NCBI GenBank assembly: GCA_937872715.1
Contig: CALMTJ010000107.1
Location: forward strand, 350-12,009
DNA: 11,660 nt
Reading direction: 5' to 3'
Source of the DNA: an uncultured Methylobacteriaceae bacterium
Lineage (GTDB): Bacteria; Pseudomonadota; Alphaproteobacteria; Rhizobiales; Beijerinckiaceae
Made by a program: the position numbers and the translations under genes. Shown here piece by piece: positions 5,508-11,660 of this stretch. Within the stretch, counting starts at the first letter, position 1. Every line of letters starts with the position of its first letter. The notes under the pieces were generated by a model, which searched no databases, had not been told where the DNA came from, and saw nothing but the letters and a program-made list of their open reading frames with translations.

Positions 5508-5818
5508 AACGCGTCGAACCGGTGAGAGGCCCGGTGCCGACCCTCTCGCTCCGGCACATCGTCCTCGCGATGGGGCTCCTCGAGACGGCTGTCTGGGCGC
5601 TGCTCGTCTACAACGGCCTCTTCTCCGGCTCCGACCCGGCCACGAGGGGGATCGACCACGACGTCGCCATCCTGGCGACCGGCATTTTCGCGTCGACAGC
5701 CGCTCCCGCCTTGCTCCTCGCGGTCTCCCGCAAGTGGCTGCGGCTCGCCTTCGCGCTCGCCCTCGCGCCGCCCGCATCTCTCGTCGCCGTCGTCCTGTGG
5801 TCGATCGCCACCGGATGA
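5504..5818 (+). CDS. Small three-helix inner-membrane protein (paralogue B)
   Basis: This encodes 104 residues; its ATG overlaps the previous stop (ATGA). Three hydrophobic segments lie at about 18-40, 54-74 and 79-101. The loop after helix 1 reads SGSDPATRG (41-49), closely matching SGGQDPAGRG of the 1925-2245 protein. Helix 2 ends PALLLA as PALLFA does there, followed by a basic turn (SRKWLR) and a Leu/Ala/Pro helix 3. The function is unknown. The conserved Gly/Asp/Pro/Arg loop may be the functional face. It is translated between a secreted protein and a second membrane protein with four-base overlaps on both sides, so the three products are probably made in step and may interact. Confidence 0.8.
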   Translation: MKRVEPVRGPVPTLSLRHIVLAMGLLETAVWALLVYNGLFSGSDPATRGIDHDVAILATGIFASTAAPALLLAVSRKWLRLAFALALAPPASLVAVVLWSIATG

Positions 5819-6108
5819 GGCGGACCGCCGGGAAGAGGCTCGCCGTGGCCGCAGCATTCCGCCGCCTGGCATTCGGCTTGGCGATCCTCGAACTGACGCC
5901 GATGGCCTACCTCGCGCTGGTGTCGGCCGGGCGCCTGCGCGATTGGGAAAGGGCGATGGCCGTGGACCTTCTCGGGCTCACCGCCGTCCCGACATGCCTC
6001 CTCGTCGTGCCCGCCATGGCGGCGCTGTGGCGGGGGAAGACCCGCGCGGGCGGCGCGATGGTCGCCCTGGCCCCGATGGTCTGGGTCGCGCTGATGCTGA
6101 CGGTCTGA
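5815..6108 (+). CDS. Small three-helix inner-membrane protein (divergent paralogue C)
   Basis: This encodes 97 residues; its ATG overlaps the previous stop as ATGA at 5815-5818. A basic N-terminus (MRRTAGKR) and hydrophobic segments at about 17-38, 48-71 and 78-96 give the same topology as the preceding gene product. Shared with paralogues A and B are the helix 1 pattern (AILE here, LLE in B, VLK in A), a Pro-Ala near the end of helix 2, a basic turn (WRGKTR) and a Leu-Ala-Pro in helix 3. The SGxDPAxRG loop is replaced by RLRDWERAM, so it has diverged. It is the last gene of the operon; a GC-rich stem-loop starts right after the stop. No named family is recognised. Confidence 0.75.
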   Translation: MRRTAGKRLAVAAAFRRLAFGLAILELTPMAYLALVSAGRLRDWERAMAVDLLGLTAVPTCLLVVPAMAALWRGKTRAGGAMVALAPMVWVALMLTV

Positions 6109-6131
6109 TCCGGACGGCGCCGCCCGCCGGA
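6109..6131 (+). terminator. Imperfect GC-rich stem-loop directly after the small operon
   Basis: TCCGG (6109-6113) pairs with CCGGA (6127-6131), and the inner GGCG/CGCC bases can also pair. The hairpin begins at the base after the TGA (6106-6108). There is no T tract. The placement suggests a 3'-end structure; the call is weak because the inner stem has mismatches. Confidence 0.3.
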
Positions 6132-6409
6132 CCGGCTCGCCTGGAAGGACCTCCTCGACGCCGCGCCGGGATCTTCAGCGCCGTCGGGTGGCCTTCTTCG
6201 TTCCTCTTCGACTGTCGTGGCGGCCGCCAAGCGGTGGGAGAAGACGAGCACGACGGCTCCCGCGACGCTGAGCTACCTCGTCGCGACCGCGCGGTACCGG
6301 CAAGGGGCCGATCGGCCGGTTTCGGCCGGTCGTGGACAAGGGCACGGCGCGGTGGGTCGTGTTGTTCTGCCCCGCGGACGCCCGGCGCACCTTCAGGCGG
6401 CGCCGACGG
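6132..6409. other. Convergent intergenic region, no confident gene
   Basis: This spacer lies between the end of the small operon (plus) and the end of the transporter gene (minus). One plus-strand stretch from GTG 6217 has about 28 codons with almost only G or C third positions (product begins VAAAKRWEKTSTTAP), then loses that bias. It might be a gene fragment, but nothing in it is recognised. A short repeat cluster lies at 6306-6329. Confidence 0.3.
6306..6329. repeat. GGCC-rich palindrome and tandem octamer downstream of the transporter
   Basis: GGCCGATCGGCC (6306-6317) is a perfect palindrome. It overlaps two direct copies of CGGCCGGT (6312-6319 and 6322-6329) separated by TT. On the minus strand it lies 80-100 bases after the transporter stop and could fold as a 3'-end structure. 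GC-rich chance is possible. Confidence 0.3.
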
Positions 6410-7756
6410 TCAGACCGGGTCCTCCCCGACCTGACCTTCGAGGCCTCGGAGGGCGAAGCTGCAGACGAGGGCCACGAGCGCGGCCGCGACGATCAGGAAG
6501 GCGGGAGCGTCCAGCCGGCCGGTCGCCGCCACGAGCCATGTCGCGGCGAGCGGCCCCAGCCCGCTGAAGACGACTGCGCCGATGTTCATCGCGAAGGCGA
6601 CGCCGCTGAACCGCACCTCCGTCGGGAACAGGTCCGCCAGGATCCCGGCGAAGATGCCGTGCGTGAACGCGGCCGACAGGCCGATCAGGAGGAACAATGT
6701 CGGCAGCGGGAGCGCATGCGCGACGAGGGCGCCGTAGGCCGGGAGGGCGCCGGCCGCGATCACGGCGCAGCCGACGCGGTAGACGTAGCGGCGCGGCGCG
6801 AGGTCGGCCATCCAGGTGCCGGCGACGAGCGCGACCGCCGTCGCGGCGCTCGCGACGTTGAGGGCCGTCGCAACCTCCGCGCCGCCGTAGCGGAGCGTCC
6901 GGATCAGGTAGGCCGGCATGTGCGCGAAAAGCAGGCCGTTGAAGGCGGCCACCACGCAGGTCGAGCCGATCCCGACCCAGATCCGTCGGGGGTAGCGGGT
7001 GAACAACTCGCGCAGCGGCCCCCGGCCGGAATGTCCGGCGAGCCGGGCGCGCTCGCGCATGCGCAGGAAGGTGGGGCTCTCCTCCAGCGACCGCCGGAGC
7101 GCCCAGCTGAGGACGCCGAGCCCGCCCCCGACCAGGAACCCGATCCGCCAGCCATAGGCCTCCACGGAGGCCGGAGGCAGGAGCGCGTGGACGAGGGCGT
7201 TGACCCCGGTGGCGAGCAGGACGCCGGAGGACACGCAGGCGAACACGACCCCGCAGGCGAGCGTCGCCCGTCGCACGGGCACGACCTCGACCGCGTAGGT
7301 GATCGCGCCCGGGAGCTCGCCGCCGAGGCAGAAGCCCTGGACCAGCCGCAGCGCCACGAAGGCGGCCGTGGCCCAGACGCCGCCGCTCGCGTAGGTCGGC
7401 AGACACCCCATGGCCATCGTCGAAGCCGACATGACGGCGAGCGACAGGAGGAAGGATTCCCGCCGGCCGGAGCGGTCTCCCCTCCGGCCAAACACGAGCC
7501 CGCCGACAGGCCGCGCCACGTAGCCTGCCCCGAACACCGCGAAGGTCGACAGGAGCGACACGAACGGGTCCTCGGCGGGAAAGAACGCCCTGGACAGGTA
7601 GGCCGCGAACGTCCCGAACACGATGAAGTCGTAGAATTCCAGCGCGCCCCCCAGGCTGGACAGGAACACCACCCGGAACGCCGCCCGGTCGAAGCGGCGC
7701 ACCGGCCCCGGTGTCGCGGCCGCGAACGTCCCGATACTCGCGTCAGTGGCAGCCAT
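6410..7756 (-). CDS. MFS transporter, metabolite:H+ symporter (MHS) type
   Basis: This encodes 448 residues from ATG 7756, chosen because GGGGAGG at 7763-7769 lies six bases upstream; the ATG at 7762 touches that site. It is an inner-membrane proton-coupled transporter with about 12 hydrophobic helices. Family signs: helix 1 GGALEFYDFIVFG, loop 2-3 FGRRGDRSGRR (the MFS signature), helix 4 RLVQGFCLGGELPGA, WRIGFLVGGGLG in the helix 6 region, and a charged central loop around residues 230-260. Known: MHS members (ProP, ShiA, KgtP, citrate or dicarboxylate types) import organic acids or osmolytes. The substrate here cannot be read from the sequence. It is divergent from a MarR-type regulator 101 bases away, which suggests local control by its substrate or a related ligand. 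Confidence 0.9.
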   Translation of the reverse strand: MAATDASIGTFAAATPGPVRRFDRAAFRVVFLSSLGGALEFYDFIVFGTFAAYLSRAFFPAEDPFVSLLSTFAVFGAGYVARPVGGLVFGRRGDRSGRRESFLLSLAVMSASTMAMGCLPTYASGGVWATAAFVALRLVQGFCLGGELPGAITYAVEVVPVRRATLACGVVFACVSSGVLLATGVNALVHALLPPASVEAYGWRIGFLVGGGLGVLSWALRRSLEESPTFLRMRERARLAGHSGRGPLRELFTRYPRRIWVGIGSTCVVAAFNGLLFAHMPAYLIRTLRYGGAEVATALNVASAATAVALVAGTWMADLAPRRYVYRVGCAVIAAGALPAYGALVAHALPLPTLFLLIGLSAAFTHGIFAGILADLFPTEVRFSGVAFAMNIGAVVFSGLGPLAATWLVAATGRLDAPAFLIVAAALVALVCSFALRGLEGQVGEDPV

Positions 7757-7762
7757 GATCAT

Positions 7763-7769
7763 CCTCCCC
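7763..7769 (-). promoter_or_regulatory. Ribosome binding site deciding the transporter start
   Basis: GGGGAGG on the minus strand is followed by ATGATCATG. Six bases separate it from the second ATG (7756), a normal spacing, while the first ATG (7762) follows with no gap and is unlikely to be used. Confidence 0.7.
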
Positions 7770-7794
7770 TTGCTGTTCGTTCCTGTTGCCGGAA

Positions 7795-7818
7795 AGCCGC
7801 CCGCTCCCGGACGCGGCT
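7795..7818. promoter_or_regulatory. Candidate MarR operator between transporter and regulator
   Basis: AGCCGC (7795-7800) and GCGGCT (7813-7818) are perfect inverted arms around a 12-base spacer. Flanking GGAA and TTCC extend the symmetry with one offset base. It lies in the 101-base divergent spacer, where MarR proteins commonly bind to control both themselves and the neighbouring transporter. No known consensus is matched. Confidence 0.35.
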
Positions 7819-7857
7819 CTTCCCGTTCGGGTGGCGTTCGGCGAGAACGATCCCGCC

Positions 7858-8337
7858 ATGATGCCCCTCGACGTCCACCGATCCCCGGTCTTCAAGCTGC
7901 TGCTGCTCGTGAACCTGACGGCCAAGCCCTTCGCCGGCCTGTTCGAGCGGCGGCACCAGCTCTCGCTCATCGAGTGGCGGACGATGCTGACCCTCGCGGG
8001 AGAGCCCGGGCTGCCGTCGGCCGCCATCGCCGACCGGCTCGGCCTCGACAAGATGGCGGTGAGCCGGGCCGTGGCCGGGCTGGAGCGGCGGGGCCGGGTC
8101 AGGCGAAGCCCCGACAGTGCCGACGGCCGCCGGGCGCTGCTCGCGCTGACGGAAGCGGGCTGGGCCCTGTACCGCCTCATCGCGCCGTCCGGGCTAGACC
8201 GGGAAAACGCGCTCCTGGCGGAGCTCGACGAGTCCGAACGCGTCCAGCTCGACCGGATCCTCGACAAGCTCATCCGGACGGCCCGCGCCCTGCCGGACGG
8301 CGGCGAGACGGAAAGGGGCGCCCTGCCTCCGACGTGA
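7858..8337 (+). CDS. MarR-family transcriptional regulator
   Basis: This encodes 159 residues from ATG 7858 (ATG 7861 is equally possible), the usual MarR length; a longer frame from 7786 adds an unlikely N-terminus over the promoter. Helices at about 10-35 form the dimer region. The winged helix spans about 35-105: IEWRTMLTLA, then PSAAIADRLGLDKMAVSRAV as the helix-turn-helix with its recognition helix, then LERRGRVRR and the wing ADGRRALLALTEAG, matching the MarR pattern D-x-R-x3-L-x-LT. A C-terminal dimer helix closes the protein. There is no cysteine-based redox motif. It is probably a ligand-responsive dimeric repressor of the divergent transporter gene and of itself; the ligand is unknown. 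Confidence 0.88.
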   Translation: MMPLDVHRSPVFKLLLLVNLTAKPFAGLFERRHQLSLIEWRTMLTLAGEPGLPSAAIADRLGLDKMAVSRAVAGLERRGRVRRSPDSADGRRALLALTEAGWALYRLIAPSGLDRENALLAELDESERVQLDRILDKLIRTARALPDGGETERGALPPT

Positions 8338-8393
8338 GGTGGGTGTCTGAGGGGCAGCATGGGCGTCCTCCGCGACGACGTGTCGGGACCCTC

Positions 8394-8421
8394 TTGCCGG
8401 GGTCGTAACAGATGTTACTAT
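8394..8421 (+). promoter_or_regulatory. Candidate promoter with embedded palindromic operator for the cupin gene
   Basis: GTAACA-GA-TGTTAC (8405-8418) is a perfect 14-base inverted repeat in an AT-richer patch, which stands out in this GC-rich DNA. A possible -35 (TTGCCG, 8394-8399) and -10 (TACTAT, 8416-8421) flank or overlap it with a 16-base spacing, so a bound repressor would block polymerase. The hexamers match sigma-70 consensus at only four of six bases each. The cupin ATG is 75 bases downstream of the palindrome. Confidence 0.5.
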
Positions 8422-8492
8422 AAGGTCGTCCGCATCGGCAAGAACCATCCGGAAGGCGAGAACCTCCCGGGCGCGGTCACAGGGAGATCCGC

Positions 8493-9332
8493 ATGTCAGC
8501 TCATCCGCCCGCCTTTCCGGCCGTCGCGCGCGTGACCGCGCCGGCCCTGACCCTGGTCGAACGCCGGGCCGGCGACGGCGTGTTCGGGATCGACGCCGCG
8601 GACCTCCGCTGGACGGATGCGGCGCGGCCCGGCCTGCGCATGGCCTCCGTCACCGAGGACCGCTCGAAGGGGAAATATCTCGGCTACATCGCCTTCGAGA
8701 CGCTGTCCTCCACCGGGCTGCACCAGCACCTCGACACCGCCTACAGCTATTTCCTGGACGGAGGGCTGTTCGACTACCAGGGCTCCGCGCTGCGCGGCGA
8801 TATGGGCGTCAACCTGAAGGGCGCGACCCACGACGCGATCGCCTACGCGAAGACGCTCGCGGCGGCGCGGCTCGAGGGCCCGGTCCTGTACGGCGGCCCG
8901 GGCAAGATGGACTCGCCGGCCCTCCATTCGGGCGCCAAGGTCGCGGCGATCGTGAACGACGAGCCGGAGGTCATGCCGGACATCAACATCAACGTGGACG
9001 GGCTCGCGGCCGTGCCGACATCGGTCGCCCGGGTGTCACGCCGGCTGATCTTCGACGGCCGCAAGGGCGGGAGGAACAACCGCACCGTGCAGCTCCAGCT
9101 TCTCCCGGGCGCCCGCAGCCCGACCTTCCAGGCGGGCGGGACCGTCCAGATCTTCGTGATCGGCGGGGCGATCGATCTCGGCTCCGTTCGAGTCGGGTGC
9201 GGGGGCTTCGGCATCATCGAGGAGGGAGCCCAGCTTGCGATCGGGAGCGAGTTCGGCGCCCTCGTGATCGCCTGGGCGGACGGGCCGGCGGCCTGGCTCG
9301 AGGGACCCATGCCCGACCTGTTCGGCTTCTAG
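8493..9332 (+). CDS. Bicupin (RmlC-like) domain protein of unknown substrate
   Basis: This encodes 279 residues; GGGAG sits about seven bases before the ATG. Two beta-barrel halves are visible. In the first (about 25-140) the cupin metal motif reads GLHQHLDTAYSYFLDGG, with H77 and H79, and the second motif supplies H113 (KGATHDAIAY). The Glu usually four to five residues after the second His is replaced (Ala/Tyr), so the metal site has three His at most. The second half (about 180-275) has the barrel pattern but no metal-binding histidines. Known relatives with this layout include ChrR-like cupins and small dioxygenases; I cannot choose between enzyme and ligand sensor. No signal peptide. It stands alone after a promoter with a clear palindrome, so it is probably regulated by its own input. 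Confidence 0.65.
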   Translation: MSAHPPAFPAVARVTAPALTLVERRAGDGVFGIDAADLRWTDAARPGLRMASVTEDRSKGKYLGYIAFETLSSTGLHQHLDTAYSYFLDGGLFDYQGSALRGDMGVNLKGATHDAIAYAKTLAAARLEGPVLYGGPGKMDSPALHSGAKVAAIVNDEPEVMPDININVDGLAAVPTSVARVSRRLIFDGRKGGRNNRTVQLQLLPGARSPTFQAGGTVQIFVIGGAIDLGSVRVGCGGFGIIEEGAQLAIGSEFGALVIAWADGPAAWLEGPMPDLFGF

Positions 9333-9392
9333 AACCGTCCCGCGCCTCGCCTCGAGCCCGGCCGCCGTCGCGCAAGGCCGATCGCGGACGCG

Positions 9393-9419
9393 CCGGAACG
9401 GGTCATCGCGGGGTTCCGG
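9393..9419. terminator. Stem-loop across the stop codon of the glycosyltransferase, between convergent genes
   Basis: CCGGAAC (9393-9399) and GTTCCGG (9413-9419) are perfect seven-base arms around a 13-base loop that contains the glycosyltransferase stop (9403-9405). It is the only clear hairpin in the 70-base gap after the cupin gene, so it could serve both transcripts. No T tract is present. Confidence 0.35.
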
Positions 9420-10731
9420 ACGGGAAGCCCAGCTTGCCGTAGAGATCGCCGACCCTCGCCCGGTAGCGGGCGGGGCTGAACATCTCGGCGCGGACCCGCC
9501 CCCGCGCCCGGTATTCGCGGCAGATGTCGTCGTCGGAGGCGAGCGCGACGAGACCGCGCCGGATCGCGTCCACGTCCGTCGGGTCGACCAGGAGCGCGGC
9601 ATCGCCCGCCACTTCCGGGAGGCAGGACGCGGTCGAGGTGAGGACGGGCGTGCCGAGCAGCATCGCCTCGAGGACGGGAAGGCCGAATCCCTCGTAGAGC
9701 GACGGGAAGGTCACGGCGCGGGCGCCCCGGATCAGGCTGACGAGCGGCCCGTAGGGCGCATAGGAGATCGGCTTCAGCTTGGGGCGGCGCTTCCCGCCCC
9801 CGAGCGGCTGGCGCTGGAACCACTTGTCGCCGATGATCTTCAGCTCGGCCTCGTTCTGCCAGCCGGACGAGCTGACGATCACGAGCGGGATGTCGAGCCC
9901 GGAGGACAGGAACGCTTCGAGGAGCCGCCGGACGTTCTTCTTCGGCTCGATGGCCCCGTAGAACAGGAGGTAGCGTCCGGGCTCGAGCCCGAACATGCCG
10001 CCGATCTCGTCCGCCACCAGGGCGTCGCTCTTCGCGAGGAGGCCGTCCGGCACGGCGACGGCCTGCCATGTGTTCGTGACGCGGTCTTCCGGCACCTTCA
10101 GGAGTCGGATGATGTCCTGCCGGGACGTCTCCGACACCGTCACGATGTGGTCCGCCGTGCGGGCGATGGCCGTGTGCAGGCCGTGGAAGAACCGCTTGCT
10201 GTCGAGCGTCGTGTAGGGGAGCCGCATCGGCACGAGGTCGTGGATCGTGTAGAGGTTCGCGGCCTTCGGGACGCGGAGCGGCGTCGGGAAGGTGAAATGG
10301 GCGACGTCCGGCGCCGCCTCCGGCCGGAGATCGGCCAGGCTCCCCCGGGCCGCGAAATGCAGCCTCGCGCGCTCGAAGATCTGCTCGCCCGCCTGGAGGT
10401 CGTCGTAATCGGGAAGGCGCTCGGCGAGGGCGGCCGTCTCGACGGTCCCGCTCGGGTTCACCGGGTGCAGCCTCAACCGGCCGTAGAGGCCGAGCTGCGC
10501 CTTGGCGCCGTTCCTCCAGCGCTCGACCTTCCTGAGAGGCCGCGCCCTGTCCTCGAACAGCACCACCTCGCGGAGGATCGGGTCCGCCGGCACCGGATCC
10601 TGCAGCGCGTAGGCGATCGACACCCGGTGTCCGTTCGCGCGGGCGGCCCGCGTGAGGTTGCGGGTGTAGGTCGCGATCCCGGTCCCGGTCCGCAGGGACA
10701 GGTTGAGGCCGTCATACAGGATGGTGGACAT
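9403..10731 (-). CDS. Glycosyltransferase family 4 (GT-B fold)
   Basis: This encodes 442 residues. The N-terminal domain starts with a Gly-rich GTGIATYTRNL loop typical of GT4 acceptor domains. The C-terminal nucleotide-sugar domain carries GAIEPKKN (E262-N266) and the family's E-x7-E motif, with E347 and E355 in YEGFGLPVLEAM. It ends with the usual PEVAGDAALLVDP and short helices. It would transfer a sugar from a nucleotide-sugar donor, keeping configuration, probably to a surface glycan precursor on the inner face of the membrane. Sugar and acceptor cannot be read. No other polysaccharide genes are nearby. The start ATG at 10731 has no Shine-Dalgarno and directly follows a hairpin arm. The neighbour upstream in the same direction encodes an OmpA-domain protein. 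Confidence 0.9.
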   Translation of the reverse strand: MSTILYDGLNLSLRTGTGIATYTRNLTRAARANGHRVSIAYALQDPVPADPILREVVLFEDRARPLRKVERWRNGAKAQLGLYGRLRLHPVNPSGTVETAALAERLPDYDDLQAGEQIFERARLHFAARGSLADLRPEAAPDVAHFTFPTPLRVPKAANLYTIHDLVPMRLPYTTLDSKRFFHGLHTAIARTADHIVTVSETSRQDIIRLLKVPEDRVTNTWQAVAVPDGLLAKSDALVADEIGGMFGLEPGRYLLFYGAIEPKKNVRRLLEAFLSSGLDIPLVIVSSSGWQNEAELKIIGDKWFQRQPLGGGKRRPKLKPISYAPYGPLVSLIRGARAVTFPSLYEGFGLPVLEAMLLGTPVLTSTASCLPEVAGDAALLVDPTDVDAIRRGLVALASDDDICREYRARGRVRAEMFSPARYRARVGDLYGKLGFPSGTPR

Positions 10732-10771
10732 CCCGGGCTTGCATGACGTTCCGGCCCGGGTGTCAACCCGG
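10732..10771 (-). promoter_or_regulatory. Overlapping, mutually exclusive inverted repeats abutting the glycosyltransferase start
   Basis: Minus strand, 5' to 3': arm A CCGGGT (10771-10766), arm B ACCCGGGC (10761-10754), arm C GCCCGGG (10738-10732), then ATG at 10731. B pairs with A (six bases, four-base loop) or with C (seven bases, 15-base loop), not both. The B-C stem ends at the base before the start codon and includes the region where a ribosome binding site should be. The A-B stem leaves it free. It also lies 35 bases after the stop of the OmpA-type gene, so A-B could instead be that gene's terminator. Confidence 0.4.
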
Positions 10772-10805
10772 CCCGGCCCGCGGGTCCGGCGCGCCGCGAC
10801 AGGCG

Positions 10806-11660
10806 CTACCTCTGGGCCTGCCCGTCGAGGAGCGGGGTGATGCGCCTCACGGTGACCCGGCGGTTCTCCCGGTTGGCGCCGGGCGTGTTCACCTTCGGGT
10901 ACTGCTCCCCGTAGCCCTGCGTGGTCAGGTTCTCGGGCGGGACCCGGAAGACCCTCGTCAGGACGTTCGCCACCGAACCGGCGCGCCGATCGGAGAGCGA
11001 CAGGTTGTCGACGTCGTTGCCGACGGCGTCCGTGTAGCCTTCCAGGAGGAACACCTCCTTCGGGTTCCGGGCGATGACCCGGTTGATGCCCTGCGCGATG
11101 GCGGCGAGGCGCGGCGCCTGGTCCGGCGTCACCTCCCAGGAGCCGGTCTCGAAATTGATCGTGTCGACGTCGACGCTCCGCATCCGGGCCCGCAGGTTCG
11201 GGCTGTAGCGCACCTGATCCAGCGTGTAGCGGCGCTCGATCGGCTCGAGGGGAGGGGCCGCGAAGGTGTCGTAGATCAGGTCCGGCGGGGCGCCGTCCGC
11301 GTCCACGACGTAGCGGTCGCGCGGGATCCGGATCGGGGGCGGCGGCAGGTCGACGACGTCCTCGTAGACGGGCCGCGGCGGCCCCGCGAAGGCGTTGTCG
11401 ATGATCACGGCCTCGCGCCCGTCCGGGTAGCGGGTCAGGCGCCGGATCAGGCGGCCGTCGCCGTCCACGACCGTCACGACCTGCCCGCCGCCGGGCCGGT
11501 CGGTGACGGTGACGAACTCGTCGCCCCTCCGCTCCGTCCGGGCATCGCCGAATTCCCGGAAGCGCTCGGCCTCGTCATGCCGGATGAAGGTCCGGTCGTT
11601 GTCCCGCACGATGATGCGGCCGGGCTCCTGGATGAAGGTGCGGCCGCCTTCCTCCACCTC
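10806..11660 (-). CDS. OmpA-family C-terminal domain protein (N-terminus beyond the window)
   Basis: The frame is open to the window edge on the minus strand; 284 residues are visible. A GTG near the edge is probably internal. The first part is charged and repetitive, with alternating short beta-like strands (RTFIQEPGRIIVRDNDRTF, then RRLTRYPDGREAVII), then a Pro-rich linker. The last 120 residues are an OmpA/MotB peptidoglycan-binding domain: INFETGSWEVTPDQ, the diaminopimelate-site EGYTDAVGNDVDNLSLSDRR, TQGYGEQYP, and the closing NRENRRVTVRR. The Asp in GYTD and the Arg in RENRR, the usual ligand contacts, are present. It would tether the outer membrane or a periplasmic structure to the cell wall. 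The signal peptide is outside the window. Confidence 0.88.
   Translation of the reverse strand, partial: EVEEGGRTFIQEPGRIIVRDNDRTFIRHDEAERFREFGDARTERRGDEFVTVTDRPGGGQVVTVVDGDGRLIRRLTRYPDGREAVIIDNAFAGPPRPVYEDVVDLPPPPIRIPRDRYVVDADGAPPDLIYDTFAAPPLEPIERRYTLDQVRYSPNLRARMRSVDVDTINFETGSWEVTPDQAPRLAAIAQGINRVIARNPKEVFLLEGYTDAVGNDVDNLSLSDRRAGSVANVLTRVFRVPPENLTTQGYGEQYPKVNTPGANRENRRVTVRRITPLLDGQAQR

Noticed and set aside
6332..7861. 509-codon open frame on the plus strand
   Set aside because: It is antisense to the MHS transporter; its product is a charged Arg/Glu/Gly string with no domain, typical of the opposite strand of a GC-rich membrane-protein gene.
1..11660. Mobile element, CRISPR array, tRNA or defence island
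   Set aside because: No transposase or integrase motifs, long terminal repeats, regularly spaced repeats or tRNA cloverleaf were found by eye, and base composition is even across the window.

Overview
The window is very GC-rich, with codon third positions almost all G or C. It carries typical alphaproteobacterial genes: a soluble hybrid histidine kinase, an OmpR-type regulator, an MHS-family transporter with a divergent MarR gene, and an OmpA-domain protein. I infer a member of the Hyphomicrobiales, perhaps Methylobacteriaceae. No 16S rRNA or other marker gene is present to confirm this.

Left part (1-2705): the C-terminal end of a probable patatin-like phospholipase is followed by a strong GNRA-loop hairpin. 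Next comes a run of small genes that are mostly exported or membrane proteins: a secreted protein (312-869), an overlapping doubtful exported protein (866-1138), a small cytoplasmic protein on the minus strand (1346-1618, apparently frameshifted at its 5' end), a three-helix membrane protein (1925-2245) and an overlapping exported four-cysteine protein (2242-2550). Between 1106 and 1321 lies a decayed receiver domain that resembles the receiver of the intact kinase downstream.

Middle (2706-6108): a PAS-HisKA-HATPase-REC hybrid kinase converges on an OmpR-family response regulator, and the two stop codons share one CTAG. Divergent from the regulator is a tightly overlapped three-gene operon: a small secreted protein and two small three-helix membrane proteins. 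These two look like paralogues of the 1925-2245 protein, so three members of an unnamed small membrane-protein family flank this two-component system. The layout suggests, but does not prove, an envelope-related signalling module.

Right part (6109-11660): an MHS-type transporter is divergent from its likely MarR regulator. A bicupin protein follows, behind a promoter carrying a perfect GTAACA-GA-TGTTAC palindrome. On the minus strand come a family 4 glycosyltransferase, whose start codon abuts two mutually exclusive hairpins, and an OmpA-domain envelope protein cut by the window edge. No tRNA, rRNA, CRISPR array, insertion sequence or integrase was seen.
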